64,000 nucleotides of DNA from Streptomyces canus. Its GTDB lineage: Bacteria > Actinomycetota > Actinomycetes > Streptomycetales > Streptomycetaceae. How positions within the stretch are numbered: the stretch's first letter is position 1; each line of letters begins with the position of its first letter. The stretch spans positions 492,639 to 556,638 of the forward strand of contig NZ_KQ948657.1 of NCBI RefSeq assembly GCF_001514145.1, in the 5' to 3' direction. A program made the translations under genes and the position numbers. This document shows positions 26,650 to 35,629 of this stretch, in pieces. The notes beneath the pieces are model-generated. The model ran no database searches. It saw only the letters and a program-made list of their open reading frames with translations, and had not been told where the DNA came from.

Positions 26650-28290
26650 TCAGCCCAGACGGTCCGCGAGCGCCTTGAACCGCGTCCAGGTCAGGGCGGG
26701 CTTTCCCGGATCCCACAGCTTCTGCGTGGTCGCCCGGAGCGGCATCCGGATGCCTGCCGCGACCTGGTCCTGCGTCTGCGCGTTCGGGAAGTCGCACCAC
26801 ACCGCGAAGTACCCGCCGAGGATCTGGCTGTCGTACTTCGAGGGGACGGCCGTCGTACCGCGGAGGACTCGCGGGGTCCACTGCTCGTAGATCCGCTGTC
26901 CCGTCGGATAGAAGAAGCGGTTGGGCTGCCCGAGGACGTAGTAGAGGAACTCGTCGTTGTAGTTGACGACCTTGCGTCCCGCGCTCAGATACTCCACCGG
27001 CAGCCGGGCGCCGATCTCCTTGCCCGTCCAATATCCGACCCGGATGTCGTCGGCGGCCCGGACGGACGTGCCGCGGAAGAAGCCGTCGTTCCACGCGATC
27101 GGGGCCCTGCGGTGCGCCCGGACGGTGGCGGCGCGGTCGTTGAGCCAGCCCGTGGTCAGGTCCTCGACGGTGGCGCCGGCGCCGTAGGCCTTCCTGGCGG
27201 CGGTGGCGAGCTGCGGGTAGGTCGCTTCCGGGTCGGACACCATGAGCGCGCGGTACTCGTCGCCGCCGAGGTGCCAGTCGGCGCCGGGGAACAGGCCGGC
27301 GTACTCGTTCAGCAGGTCGTCGACGATCTTGGCGGAGGCGGGGTTGGAGATGTCGACGGCCCCGCGCGCCACGTTCCCCGCCGCACTGCGCAGCTGAAGC
27401 TCCGGGTGGGCGGCGATGACGGCCCCCAGGTGTCCGGGCGAGTCGATCTCCGGTACGACGGTGATGTGCCGCTGCGCCGCGAGGGCGACGATCCTCTTCA
27501 CCTGCGCCTTGGTCAGGTGCTGCGCCGACACGATCTCCGGGTGCGAGGCGGACTCGATCCGGAACGCCTGGTCGTCGGAGAAGTGCAGCTGGAGCCGGTT
27601 GAACTTCAGGTCGCCCAGCTCCCGGACCCGGTCCTCGATCCAGCCGGCCGTGAAGTTCTTGCGCGCGATGTCCAGGAGGAATCCGCGCACCGGCTTGGCG
27701 GGCTCGTCGCGCACGACGCCCTCCGGCGCCGTAGCGCCACCGTGCACCGCCTGCTTGAGCGTGCGGGTGCCGTAGAACACCCCCGCGTCGTCCGGCCCGC
27801 TGATGGCGACCCGCCCGCCGCGCACGGTCATCCGGTACGACTCCGGGTTCGCGCCCTTGCCGCCCTTGACCGTGAGGCGTACGTCCCCGGCGCGTATGTC
27901 GTCCTTCTTCCCGGCGTACGTCAGCCCCAGCTCGCCGGCGAGGAGACGTCCCTCGTCGGCGAGGCCGGCGTCGTTCACGACCACGCGCAGGCCGGGGGCG
28001 GGACGCCAGCCGGGACCGCGCGCCGGGGTGTGGGCGCGGACGGCCGGGATGGTGCGGGGTGTGGTGGACAGGGGGTACGACCGGGTCGGGCTCGGGGCCC
28101 TCGAAGGGGCCGGGGAGCCTTCCGCTCTGCCGCCCAGGGGTGACTCGGCCCGGGAACTGGCCGATCCGGCCGGGTCGCTGTCGCCGCCCGCCCACAGACC
28201 GAGGCCCACCCCGACCCCGACGGTGACGACGACCGCCCCCGCGATCAGCCCCCGTGCCTGCTTCTCCGTTCGCTTCCTGTGCTGGCTCAC
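26650..28290 (-). CDS. Secreted beta-N-acetylhexosaminidase, glycoside hydrolase family 20
   Basis: 546 residues: a signal/anchor helix (about 13-34), a Ser/Pro linker, a GH20b-type domain (about 85-185) and the GH20 catalytic barrel (about 190-545). Key elements are RGFLLDIARKNF at the barrel start, LQLHFSDDQAFRIES, VPEIDSPGH and HLGGDEY, the last holding the catalytic Asp-Glu pair. It removes terminal GlcNAc/GalNAc from chitin or wall fragments outside the cell. GTG 28290; weak ribosome site. I looked for a DasR site upstream and did not find one. Confidence 0.93.
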   Translation of the reverse strand: MSQHRKRTEKQARGLIAGAVVVTVGVGVGLGLWAGGDSDPAGSASSRAESPLGGRAEGSPAPSRAPSPTRSYPLSTTPRTIPAVRAHTPARGPGWRPAPGLRVVVNDAGLADEGRLLAGELGLTYAGKKDDIRAGDVRLTVKGGKGANPESYRMTVRGGRVAISGPDDAGVFYGTRTLKQAVHGGATAPEGVVRDEPAKPVRGFLLDIARKNFTAGWIEDRVRELGDLKFNRLQLHFSDDQAFRIESASHPEIVSAQHLTKAQVKRIVALAAQRHITVVPEIDSPGHLGAVIAAHPELQLRSAAGNVARGAVDISNPASAKIVDDLLNEYAGLFPGADWHLGGDEYRALMVSDPEATYPQLATAARKAYGAGATVEDLTTGWLNDRAATVRAHRRAPIAWNDGFFRGTSVRAADDIRVGYWTGKEIGARLPVEYLSAGRKVVNYNDEFLYYVLGQPNRFFYPTGQRIYEQWTPRVLRGTTAVPSKYDSQILGGYFAVWCDFPNAQTQDQVAAGIRMPLRATTQKLWDPGKPALTWTRFKALADRLG

Positions 28291-28445
28291 ATCGCCAACC
28301 TAGGGCCTTGGGAGAGAGGACCGCGTCCTCCAACCATGCCGAAACGCCCCCGTGCGGGTGAAAATCGGGCATCCGTCGGACAGGTCATGTCCACTCTCGA
28401 TAACCTGATGTCACTCCGCTCACAGCTTCCCCTGCCGAAACACAC

Positions 28446-28958
28446 GTGACGCCCACACATTCTCCCGGCCGACCGGCCATACCGTGCCTGCCCACCGTCC
28501 TGGACGCCTTCAACATCGCGCCCGCCGACGAGGCCAGGCTCCTTCTCCTGGACTGCCTGCGCAGCCTCCGCTGGGCGGAGCGGGTCGCGGCCCACCGCCC
28601 CTATCCGACCGTGGACGCCCTGCTCGCCGCGTCGGACGAGGCGGCGTACGACCTGACTGTGTCGGATCTCTCCGAGGCCCTGGCGGCGGAGACGCTCCCC
28701 GTGGTGCCGGAGGGGGCGTATTCGGCAGCCCACATGGCCATGGACGCGGCCCACGCGGCCTACGAGGCCCGCTTCGGCCACGCTTTCGTCATCTGCCTGG
28801 ACGGCCTGCCCGCCGCTGAGGCCGTGGACCATGCGCTGGCAGGCATCCGGTCACGATTGACAAACGATCCGGACGACGAACGGGTGGTGGCAGCAGAGGA
28901 ACTCCGCCGCCTGGCAAGGCAACGGTTGGTGATGGCTTTGAGGGGCGCGGGGCTGTAG
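28446..28958 (+). CDS. OHCU decarboxylase-like protein, catalytic motif missing
   Basis: 170 residues. The C-terminal half (AAYEARFGHAFVICLDGL, then RLTNDPDDERVVAAEELRRLARQRL) is that of 2-oxo-4-hydroxy-4-carboxy-5-ureidoimidazoline decarboxylase, the last step of urate breakdown to allantoin. However, the HPRIG motif with the catalytic His and the following Glu-Gln are not present; the corresponding stretch reads TLPVVPEGAYSAAH. It is therefore probably a diverged member with a different or lost activity. GTG 28446; divergent from the GH20 gene. No urate-pathway genes are near. Confidence 0.75.
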   Translation: MTPTHSPGRPAIPCLPTVLDAFNIAPADEARLLLLDCLRSLRWAERVAAHRPYPTVDALLAASDEAAYDLTVSDLSEALAAETLPVVPEGAYSAAHMAMDAAHAAYEARFGHAFVICLDGLPAAEAVDHALAGIRSRLTNDPDDERVVAAEELRRLARQRLVMALRGAGL

Positions 28959-29212
28959 TCGATGTGCGGCTACCGCCGCGTGGGCGCGACCAGCCCCACA
29001 CAACCCGCACCCGGCACATAACAGTCGAGACCACCCCAGACGCCGCCGCCGCTCACCCATCTGCGTGCCACTTTGATCACACAGGTAGGCCCGGGGTAAG
29101 CCCAGCGGCAGCGCATCGCTACGATGCTGGGGGCCGGTGGACCGTACCCGGCCGGGCCCGACCGACAGCACAAGCCGGCAGGCCCCGATACCCCGCTCCC
29201 GGAGGGACTTCC
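28959..29212 (+). promoter_or_regulatory. Leader region of the sdh operon
   Basis: A 254-base region without a convincing gene. A TACGAT -10-like hexamer at 29120-29125 is the best core promoter candidate, but its -35 region is poor, and TTGATC at 29073 is too far away. GGAGGGA (29201-29207) is the sdhC ribosome site. If TACGAT is used, the leader would be about 80 bases. Confidence 0.4.
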
Positions 29213-29593
29213 GTGCCGGCTGGAACGCTGTACCGCGGCCGGGAAGGAATGTGGTCCTGGGTGGCTCATCGAGTCACCGGCGTCCTCATCTTCTTCTTCC
29301 TGTTCGTTCACGTGCTGGACACCGCTCTCGTCCGTGTCTCCCCCGAGGACTACGACAAGGTCGTAGCCACGTACAAGACCCCGCTCGTCGCGTGTCTGGA
29401 GTACGGCCTCGTCGCGGCCATCCTCTTCCACGCGCTCAACGGCCTGCGCGTCATCGCCGTCGACTTCTGGTCGAAGGGCCCGCGCTACCAGAAGCAGATG
29501 CTCTGGTCCGTCGTGGGCCTGTGGGTCGTGCTCATGATCGGGGCGATCTACCCCGTCCTCGGCCACGCCGCTCGTGAACTGTTCGGGAGCTGA
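29213..29593 (+). CDS. sdhC: Succinate dehydrogenase cytochrome b556 subunit
   Basis: 126 residues with three membrane helices (about 17-38, 56-78, 95-115). WVAHRVTGVLIFFF and HALNGLRVIAVDFW are the SdhC signature and heme-ligand regions. Membrane anchor of complex II, passing electrons from SdhB to menaquinone. GTG 29213 follows GGAGGGA at five bases. First of four genes sdhC-D-A-B. Confidence 0.95.
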   Translation: MPAGTLYRGREGMWSWVAHRVTGVLIFFFLFVHVLDTALVRVSPEDYDKVVATYKTPLVACLEYGLVAAILFHALNGLRVIAVDFWSKGPRYQKQMLWSVVGLWVVLMIGAIYPVLGHAARELFGS

Positions 29594-29598
29594 CACCG

Positions 29599-30081
29599 AT
29601 GGCGACCACTGAAACCACCGCTTCCGGCATCGGCCCCGTAGAGGGCGACTCCGGCTACGGCGTCGACAACCCGGCGCCCCTCATCGAGGCTCCGCGCAAG
29701 CGCACCAAGAAGACGCCTCGCTCCACCCGCGGCAACTTCGAGATGGCCGCATGGCTGTTCATGCGCCTGTCCGGTGTCGTGCTCGTCGTCCTGGTCATCG
29801 GCCACCTGCTGATCCAGCTGGTGCTGGACGGCGGCGTGTCGAAGATCGGCTTCGCGTTCGTCGCGGGCCGCTGGGCGTCCCCGTTCTGGCAGGTCTGGGA
29901 CCTGATGATGCTGTGGCTCGCGATGCTGCACGGCGCCAACGGTCTGCGCACGATCATCAACGACTACGCGGAGCGCCCGAACACCCGGCTGTGGCTCAAG
30001 GGCCTGCTCTACACCGCCACGGTGTTCACCATCCTGCTCGGCACGCTGGTGATCTTCACCTTCGACCCGAACATCCGCTAG
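29599..30081 (+). CDS. sdhD: Succinate dehydrogenase hydrophobic membrane anchor subunit
   Basis: 160 residues: a long polar N-terminal stretch of about 45 residues, then three membrane helices, with [16 protein letters not shown] and [15 protein letters not shown], the second carrying the conserved His of the heme/quinone site. Pairs with SdhC to anchor the dehydrogenase. ATG 29599, five bases after sdhC; 19 bases before sdhA. Confidence 0.94.
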   Translation: MATTETTASGIGPVEGDSGYGVDNPAPLIEAPRKRTKKTPRSTRGNFEMAAWLFMRLSGVVLVVLVIGHLLIQLVLDGGVSKIGFAFVAGRWASPFWQVWDLMMLWLAMLHGANGLRTIINDYAERPNTRLWLKGLLYTATVFTILLGTLVIFTFDPNIR

Positions 30082-30100
30082 GCACGGGGCTGCGAGAATC

Positions 30101-31855
30101 ATGAAGATCCACAAGTACGACACCGTCATCGTCGGCGCCGGTGGCGCGGGCATGCGCGCGGCCATCGAGTCGACGAAGCGCAGCCGCACCGCCGTGCTGA
30201 CCAAGCTCTACCCCACCCGCTCCCACACGGGCGCAGCGCAGGGCGGCATGGCCGCGGCGCTGGCCAACGTGGAGGAGGACAACTGGGAGTGGCACACCTT
30301 CGACACGGTCAAGGGCGGTGACTACCTGGTCGACCAGGACGCCGCCGAGATCCTGGCGAAGGAGGCCATCGACTCGGTCCTCGACCTGGAGAAGATGGGC
30401 CTGCCGTTCAACCGCACGCCGAACGGCACGATCGACCAGCGCCGCTTCGGCGGTCACTCGCGTAACCACGGCGAGGCGCCGGTCCGCCGCTCCTGCTACG
30501 CCGCGGACCGCACCGGCCACATGATCCTCCAGACGCTGTACCAGAACTGCGTCAAGGAGGGCGTGGAGTTCTTCAACGAGTTCTACGTCCTGGACCAGCT
30601 GATCACCGAGGTCGACGGCGTCAAGCGCTCGGCCGGTGTGGTGGCGTACGAGCTGGCCACCGGCGAGATCCACGTCTTCCAGGCGAAGGCCGTGATCTAC
30701 GCGTCCGGCGGCTGCGGCAAGTTCTTCAAGGTGACGTCCAACGCGCACACGCTGACCGGTGACGGCCAGGCCGCGGTCTACCGTCGCGGGCTGCCGCTGG
30801 AGGACATGGAGTTCTTCCAGTTCCACCCGACCGGCATCTGGCGCATGGGCATCCTGCTGACGGAGGGCGCCCGCGGTGAGGGCGGCATCCTCCGCAACAA
30901 GGACGGCGAGCGCTTCATGGAGAAGTACGCGCCGGTCATGAAGGACCTCGCGTCCCGTGACGTCGTCTCCCGCTCCATCTACACGGAGATCCGCGAGGGC
31001 CGCGGCTGCGGCCCCGAGGGTGACCACGTCTACCTGGACCTGACGCACCTCCCGCCGGAGCAGCTGGACGCGAAGCTGCCCGACATCACGGAGTTCGCCC
31101 GTACCTACCTCGGTATCGAGCCGTACACGGACCCGATCCCGATCCAGCCCACCGCGCACTACGCGATGGGCGGCATCCCGACGAACGTCGAGGGTGAGGT
31201 GCTCGCCGACAACACCACGGTGGTCCCCGGCCTGTACGCGGCCGGCGAGGTGGCCTGCGTCTCGGTCCACGGCGCCAACCGTCTGGGCACGAACTCGCTG
31301 CTGGACATCAACGTGTTCGGCAAGCGGGCCGGTATCGCCGCCGCCGAGTACTCCCAGAAGGCGGACTACGTCGAACTGCCCGAGGACCCGGCGCGGCTGG
31401 TACTCGACCAGGTCGAGCGGCTCCGCGACGCCACCGGCACCGAGCGCGTGTCGGTGCTGCGCCGCGAGCTGCAGGAGACCATGGACGCGAACGTCATGGT
31501 GTTCCGCACCGAGCAGACGATCAAGACGGCGGTCGAGAAGATCGCGGAGCTGCGCGAGCGCTACAAGAACGTCTCGATCCAGGACAAGGGCCGGCGCTTC
31601 AACACGGACCTGCTGGAGGCGATCGAGCTCGGCAACCTGCTGGACCTCGCCGAGGTCATGGCGGTCTCCGCGCTGGCCCGCAAGGAGTCCCGCGGCGGTC
31701 ACTACCGCGAGGACTACCCGAACCGCGACGACGTCAACTTCATGCGCCACACCATGGCGTACCGCGAGGTGGGCGACGACGGCGCCGAGTCCATCCGTCT
31801 CGACTACAAGCCGGTCGTCCAGACCCGCTACCAGCCGATGGAGCGTAAGTACTGA
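30101..31855 (+). CDS. sdhA: Succinate dehydrogenase flavoprotein subunit
   Basis: 584 residues of full family length. FAD fold with [11 protein letters not shown] near the N terminus; [10 protein letters not shown] carries the His that binds FAD covalently; later QFHPTGIW, the active-site Arg/His region ([13 protein letters not shown]) and [15 protein letters not shown] complete the signature. Oxidises succinate to fumarate in the TCA cycle. Its TGA overlaps the sdhB ATG (TGATG). Confidence 0.97.
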   Translation: MKIHKYDTVIVGAGGAGMRAAIESTKRSRTAVLTKLYPTRSHTGAAQGGMAAALANVEEDNWEWHTFDTVKGGDYLVDQDAAEILAKEAIDSVLDLEKMGLPFNRTPNGTIDQRRFGGHSRNHGEAPVRRSCYAADRTGHMILQTLYQNCVKEGVEFFNEFYVLDQLITEVDGVKRSAGVVAYELATGEIHVFQAKAVIYASGGCGKFFKVTSNAHTLTGDGQAAVYRRGLPLEDMEFFQFHPTGIWRMGILLTEGARGEGGILRNKDGERFMEKYAPVMKDLASRDVVSRSIYTEIREGRGCGPEGDHVYLDLTHLPPEQLDAKLPDITEFARTYLGIEPYTDPIPIQPTAHYAMGGIPTNVEGEVLADNTTVVPGLYAAGEVACVSVHGANRLGTNSLLDINVFGKRAGIAAAEYSQKADYVELPEDPARLVLDQVERLRDATGTERVSVLRRELQETMDANVMVFRTEQTIKTAVEKIAELRERYKNVSIQDKGRRFNTDLLEAIELGNLLDLAEVMAVSALARKESRGGHYREDYPNRDDVNFMRHTMAYREVGDDGAESIRLDYKPVVQTRYQPMERKY

Positions 31856-32634
31856 TGGCAACCCCTGTTCTGGACAAGGCGGACGCGGCCGGCGAGCCCG
31901 AGCCCGGCTTCGCCGACTCCCCGTACATCACGGTCACCTTCCGCGTCCGCCGCTTCAACTCGGAGGTCTCGGCGGAGGCCACCTGGGAAGACTTCCAGCT
32001 GGAGATCGACCCGAAGGAACGTGTCCTCGACGCCCTGCACAAGATCAAGTGGGAGCTGGACGGCACGCTGACCTTCCGCCGCTCCTGCGCGCACGGCATC
32101 TGCGGCTCGGACGCGATGCGGATCAACGGCAAGAACCGTCTGGCGTGCAAGACGCTGATCAAGGACATCAACCCGTCGAAGCCGATCACGGTCGAGCCCA
32201 TCAAGGGCCTGACGGTCCTGAAGGACCTCGTGGTCGACATGGAGCCGTTCTTCCAGGCGTACCGCGACGTGATGCCCTTCCTGATCACGAAGGACACGAA
32301 CGAGCCGACCCGGGAACGCCTCCAGACGGCGGAGGACCGCGAGCGCTTCGACGACACGACGAAGTGCATCCTGTGCGCGGCCTGCACGTCCTCCTGCCCG
32401 GTCTTCTGGAACGACGGCCAGTACTTCGGCCCGGCGGCCATCGTCAACGCCCACCGCTTCATCTTCGACAGCCGTGACGAGGCGGGCGAGCAGCGACTGG
32501 AGATCCTCAACGACCGTGACGGCGTGTGGCGCTGCCGCACGACGTTCAACTGCACGGACGCCTGTCCGCGGGGGATCGAGGTCACGAAGGCGATCCAGGA
32601 AGTGAAGAGGGCGCTGATCACTCGGCGCTTCTGA
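31855..32634 (+). CDS. sdhB: Succinate dehydrogenase iron-sulfur subunit
   Basis: 259 residues with all three cluster sites: the [2Fe-2S] ligands in SCAHGICGSDAM...RLAC (about 77-100), the [4Fe-4S] motif CILCAACTSSCP and the [3Fe-4S] region CRTTFNCTDACP. Carries electrons from SdhA to the membrane subunits. Last gene of the operon, followed by a strong terminator hairpin at 32653. Confidence 0.97.
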   Translation: MATPVLDKADAAGEPEPGFADSPYITVTFRVRRFNSEVSAEATWEDFQLEIDPKERVLDALHKIKWELDGTLTFRRSCAHGICGSDAMRINGKNRLACKTLIKDINPSKPITVEPIKGLTVLKDLVVDMEPFFQAYRDVMPFLITKDTNEPTRERLQTAEDRERFDDTTKCILCAACTSSCPVFWNDGQYFGPAAIVNAHRFIFDSRDEAGEQRLEILNDRDGVWRCRTTFNCTDACPRGIEVTKAIQEVKRALITRRF

Positions 32635-32652
32635 TCTTCCCAGCTCTGCATC

Positions 32653-32688
32653 AGGGCCCTGTTTCCTTCACTTGGGAAACAGGGCCCT
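32653..32688 (+). terminator. Terminator of the sdhCDAB operon
   Basis: A perfect 14-base-pair stem, AGGGCCCTGTTTCC (32653-32666) and GGAAACAGGGCCCT (32675-32688), with an eight-base loop, 18 bases after the sdhB stop. There is no T-run afterwards, which is common in Streptomyces terminators. Confidence 0.85.
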
Positions 32689-32780
32689 CTGGTGTGTCTG
32701 GCAGAAATTCGCCCTCTACCGAATACTTCGTTCCGCCTGTCACACTCCGGGCACAATGCCCAATAAGTGGGGGGCGGTTC

Positions 32781-33362
32781 ATGGAGCGGAGCAAAGAACC
32801 GTACATATGGCCAGGCGTTCCTTATCCGCTCGGTTATGCGGAAGCCTCGGCCGCGACCCAGACAGTGGCTGCGCCATTACTCGCGGGCGCTTCACTGACC
32901 TTGCTCGGTGTCGTCGTCGTCGATGACAGCACGTTCCGCTGGCCAGGGGCGACACTGCTCCTCGTCGTCTCGGCGTCCATCACCCTGATCGCGAGCATCC
33001 AGGTGGGCGCGGACGCACGCCGGTTCCTCTACAACAGGCAGACGCTCGAGGCCTGGTACACGGAGGACGAACTGAAGCGCGGCCCGCGAGCGCTGGCCGA
33101 GCGCGAGAAACACTTCATCCAGTGGAAGATCCGCAACCAACGCGCGGTGATCGCGTTCAACGCGGGCACCATGCTGCTGATCTTCGCGATCACATCGGTA
33201 CTGGTTCCCTCCGGCGGCGATCTAGCCGCCTGGCGCTGGATCGCCACCGGCCTGGCACTGCTGGGCGCCCTTGGCGAGGCCTGGTGGATGTATCACCTCT
33301 TCTTCCGGGAGTTCAGGAAGCGCCCGGACAAGCAGAAATCCCTGGACGGAGGAACGAAGTGA
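32781..33362 (+). CDS. Hypothetical four-helix membrane protein containing a TTA codon
   Basis: 193 residues. Four membrane helices (about 30-50, 60-80, 127-147, 155-175) arranged as two pairs around a basic, charged cytoplasmic-looking loop (RRFLYNRQTLEAWYTEDELK). Leu33 is encoded by TTA (32877-32879), the only in-frame TTA codon I found in the window, so translation should depend on the bldA tRNA. The DNA is somewhat less GC-rich than its neighbours. ATG 32781 has a GGGGGG ribosome site. It overlaps the next gene (GTGA). No family recognised. Confidence 0.7.
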   Translation: MERSKEPYIWPGVPYPLGYAEASAATQTVAAPLLAGASLTLLGVVVVDDSTFRWPGATLLLVVSASITLIASIQVGADARRFLYNRQTLEAWYTEDELKRGPRALAEREKHFIQWKIRNQRAVIAFNAGTMLLIFAITSVLVPSGGDLAAWRWIATGLALLGALGEAWWMYHLFFREFRKRPDKQKSLDGGTK

Positions 33363-33655
33363 CGTTGTACGACGTGACACTGCCGGGCGAACCGCCTGTC
33401 GCGCACATGTGCGGCGGATGCGAAGAGATCTTCCACGGAATCTTCGGGCACGGAGACCTGCAGAAGTGGTACCAGACGGTCGAGCGGCGTGATGCCGAAG
33501 CACTGCGGTTGTACATCCAACAGTCGAGGGCGCATGAGTTGCACAGGACGGCCTGTGCCTTCAGGTGTCTTCCACCGGCCGTCGTCGCCCTCAGCACACC
33601 CGATCAACTCAGGGCGGAGCTCAGGAAGGTGCAGGCGATCCTTCCCGAGTACTAG
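33359..33655 (+). CDS. Small hypothetical protein with CxxC motif
   Basis: 98 residues, soluble. AHMCGGCEEIFHGIFGHGDL holds a Cys-x2-Cys with nearby His residues, and a later ACAFRC adds a second Cys pair, so a small metal site is possible. Its GTG overlaps the stop of the membrane-protein gene (GTGA) with GGAGG upstream, so translation is coupled to the TTA-containing gene. Ends overlapping a convergent gene by four bases. Function unknown. Confidence 0.65.
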   Translation: MTLYDVTLPGEPPVAHMCGGCEEIFHGIFGHGDLQKWYQTVERRDAEALRLYIQQSRAHELHRTACAFRCLPPAVVALSTPDQLRAELRKVQAILPEY

Positions 33656-34599
33656 GACGCTGAGGGATCGTCACGATCCTGCGCCGACGACTCGGAGGTC
33701 CGGCCCCCTGGGTGGTTGTACCGTCGGTCCTGTCGCCGAACCCCGGCGAACAGGTCCGATACCTCGGAGAACATCACATCCTCGGAGGCGCGGTCCACGG
33801 GCAAGGGGTAGTGCAACGCGTCGAGCAGGTCGAAGCGGTGCAGGTCGTACACCACATGCATGAGGCCCGAGTACGCCTGCGCCGCGGTCACAGCGCCCTT
33901 GTACGAAACGGCGGCAAGGACCAGGGCGGCTCCACACAGCCACCACTGTGACGGCTCGTCGTACAGGGCGGTTGTGCCGACCCCCATCAGGGCGAGGAAC
34001 GCCCAGCAGAAATTCACCGCGGTCTCGAGTGCGTCCCGGGTCGAGCGGAGCACCTCGGACATGCGATCGGAGACCTGCAGGAAGATGCGGGGCCAGGAGG
34101 TCAGCGTCCTCAGACCGTAGCGTTCACCCGCGCTCAGCTCCCCGGCGCGCAGGGCGTTACCGAGTGCTGTGGGCAGCAGGACGTGGGCCGGCGGGTGAGC
34201 GGCGAGTCGGCGGCGTGCGTCCGCGCGTACGCGCAGATCCCTGTCTCCGCCCGTCTGGCCGTGAGCCCGCCGGTGGAGTGCCTGCCAACGCCTGCGCTGC
34301 AGCCGGGCCAAGAGCCCCGCGAGCCTGGCCGTGAGAACCCAGCGGTCCCAGTAACCCTCCAGAACGCGCACTAGACGCACTTGGAACGGCTGCACCAGCA
34401 GCCCGAGCAGTGCCGCGCAGACAACGACCGCCAGGATCACGCCAAGCGCGGCCTCCGGCCCATGCGGCCTCACCGCTCTCCAGTTGCTCCGCCCTGAAAA
34501 ACTCCCCGCCCGCACCAGCGCGAGCACCCCGGCGACGAACAGCGCGCACGGCGCGAAACGCACCGACAGCACCCGTCGCACGAAGCTCGCCCTCCCCAT
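33652..34599 (-). CDS. Hypothetical membrane protein
   Basis: 315 residues from ATG 34599 (AGGGG upstream). Two helices near the N terminus (about 10-30 and 48-72), a long basic cytoplasmic stretch with Arg-rich ARLQRRRWQALHRRAHG, then two helices around residues 213-250 and a polar tail ending in Ser. No known domain seen. It is convergent with the TTA gene pair, which may all be accessory genes inserted beside sdhB. Confidence 0.6.
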   Translation of the reverse strand: MGRASFVRRVLSVRFAPCALFVAGVLALVRAGSFSGRSNWRAVRPHGPEAALGVILAVVVCAALLGLLVQPFQVRLVRVLEGYWDRWVLTARLAGLLARLQRRRWQALHRRAHGQTGGDRDLRVRADARRRLAAHPPAHVLLPTALGNALRAGELSAGERYGLRTLTSWPRIFLQVSDRMSEVLRSTRDALETAVNFCWAFLALMGVGTTALYDEPSQWWLCGAALVLAAVSYKGAVTAAQAYSGLMHVVYDLHRFDLLDALHYPLPVDRASEDVMFSEVSDLFAGVRRQDRRYNHPGGRTSESSAQDRDDPSAS

Positions 34600-34748
34600 A
34601 GGCCCCTGAGCGCTGTTCAGTATGAAGCGCCGTGTCAAGCAGAGAGGAGGGAGGGTGCGTGGTGCGATCAAGCCACACGGGTGGTCGGCACTGGTCAAGT
34701 CCCGTGTGACTGTTGTTACTTGTGGGGCGCTGGTCGCAGACTGCCACC

Positions 34749-35534
34749 ATGGCACTCCTGAGGAAATCCGCCGCCGCGCTGTGCGCCGCCGCAGCGGTAC
34801 TGCTCGCGATACCCCCCACTGCCTCCGCAACCCCCGCCCCCCACGGAACCCTGGCCCGGGAGAATTTCGACCGTCTCCCCCTCGGCCCGGTCACCGAGGG
34901 GCGCGGCTGGAGCGCCGACACGGCCGGCGGCACGCTGACCGTTGTCCCCAGCGCCACGGGGCACGGGCGTGAGCTGCGCATTCGTACGGAGGGCAACGGT
35001 CGGGCCTTCCTTGTGTTCGATGAGCTCGCCCCGCCCGGCAACAGCTTCTGGGGACGGGTGCGGCTGCGGGTCGGGGGGTTCCCCACGGCGCCCGACTGGG
35101 CGCACTGGACCATCGCCGAGGCGTCGGGGACGGGCTCGTCGACGCTGGTGCGGCCGCTCGGTGGGCAGTACGCGCCGACCGACGGCGGCAACTTCTGGGG
35201 CGTCGGGTCCGATCTCGGGCCCACCGGGGACTGGACCTCCTGGAAGACCTCCGCACCTGCCGTCGGCGGGGCCTGGCAGTGCGTCGAGTTCCATCTGGAC
35301 GCCACCGACAACCGGGTCACCGTGTATCTGGGCGGCGTGGAGCAGTCCGAGCTGACGGTGTCCACGAAGGCGCACGGGGGGACCGCGGACGACTTCGTCT
35401 TCCCCGCCTTCGACAAGCTGAAGCTGGGCTGGCAGCTCTATCAGGCCGACCCGACGCCGTCGTCGTACGACATCCGTATGGACGACATCGCGCTGGGCAC
35501 GCGGCGCGTGGGCGGCTGCGGAAGCGGGGGCTGA
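34749..35534 (+). CDS. Secreted beta-sandwich protein, Cip1-like candidate
   Basis: 261 residues with a clear signal peptide (hydrophobic core about 8-25, cleavage after ASA). The mature part has a jelly-roll pattern with many Trp and Gly residues: NSFWGRVRLRVGG, DWAHWTIAEASG, GGNFWGVGSDLG and AWQCVEFHLDATDNRVTVYL. This resembles fungal and actinobacterial Cip1-type polysaccharide-active proteins; I cannot prove the assignment. Extracellular, probably carbohydrate-binding or -degrading. ATG 34749. Confidence 0.6.
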   Translation: MALLRKSAAALCAAAAVLLAIPPTASATPAPHGTLARENFDRLPLGPVTEGRGWSADTAGGTLTVVPSATGHGRELRIRTEGNGRAFLVFDELAPPGNSFWGRVRLRVGGFPTAPDWAHWTIAEASGTGSSTLVRPLGGQYAPTDGGNFWGVGSDLGPTGDWTSWKTSAPAVGGAWQCVEFHLDATDNRVTVYLGGVEQSELTVSTKAHGGTADDFVFPAFDKLKLGWQLYQADPTPSSYDIRMDDIALGTRRVGGCGSGG

Positions 35535-35629
35535 ATCCGGGATTGCGCCCGGTGCGCCGGGCGTGATCCACTTCGGCGGTCATGAGCTGGGGGCCTCTGG
35601 GGAGGGGCCGGGGGACAGGGGAGGCAGCG

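Noticed and set aside
28291..28445. Expected DasR operator before the GH20 gene
   Set aside because: No TGGTCTAGACCA-like sequence is present in this stretch.
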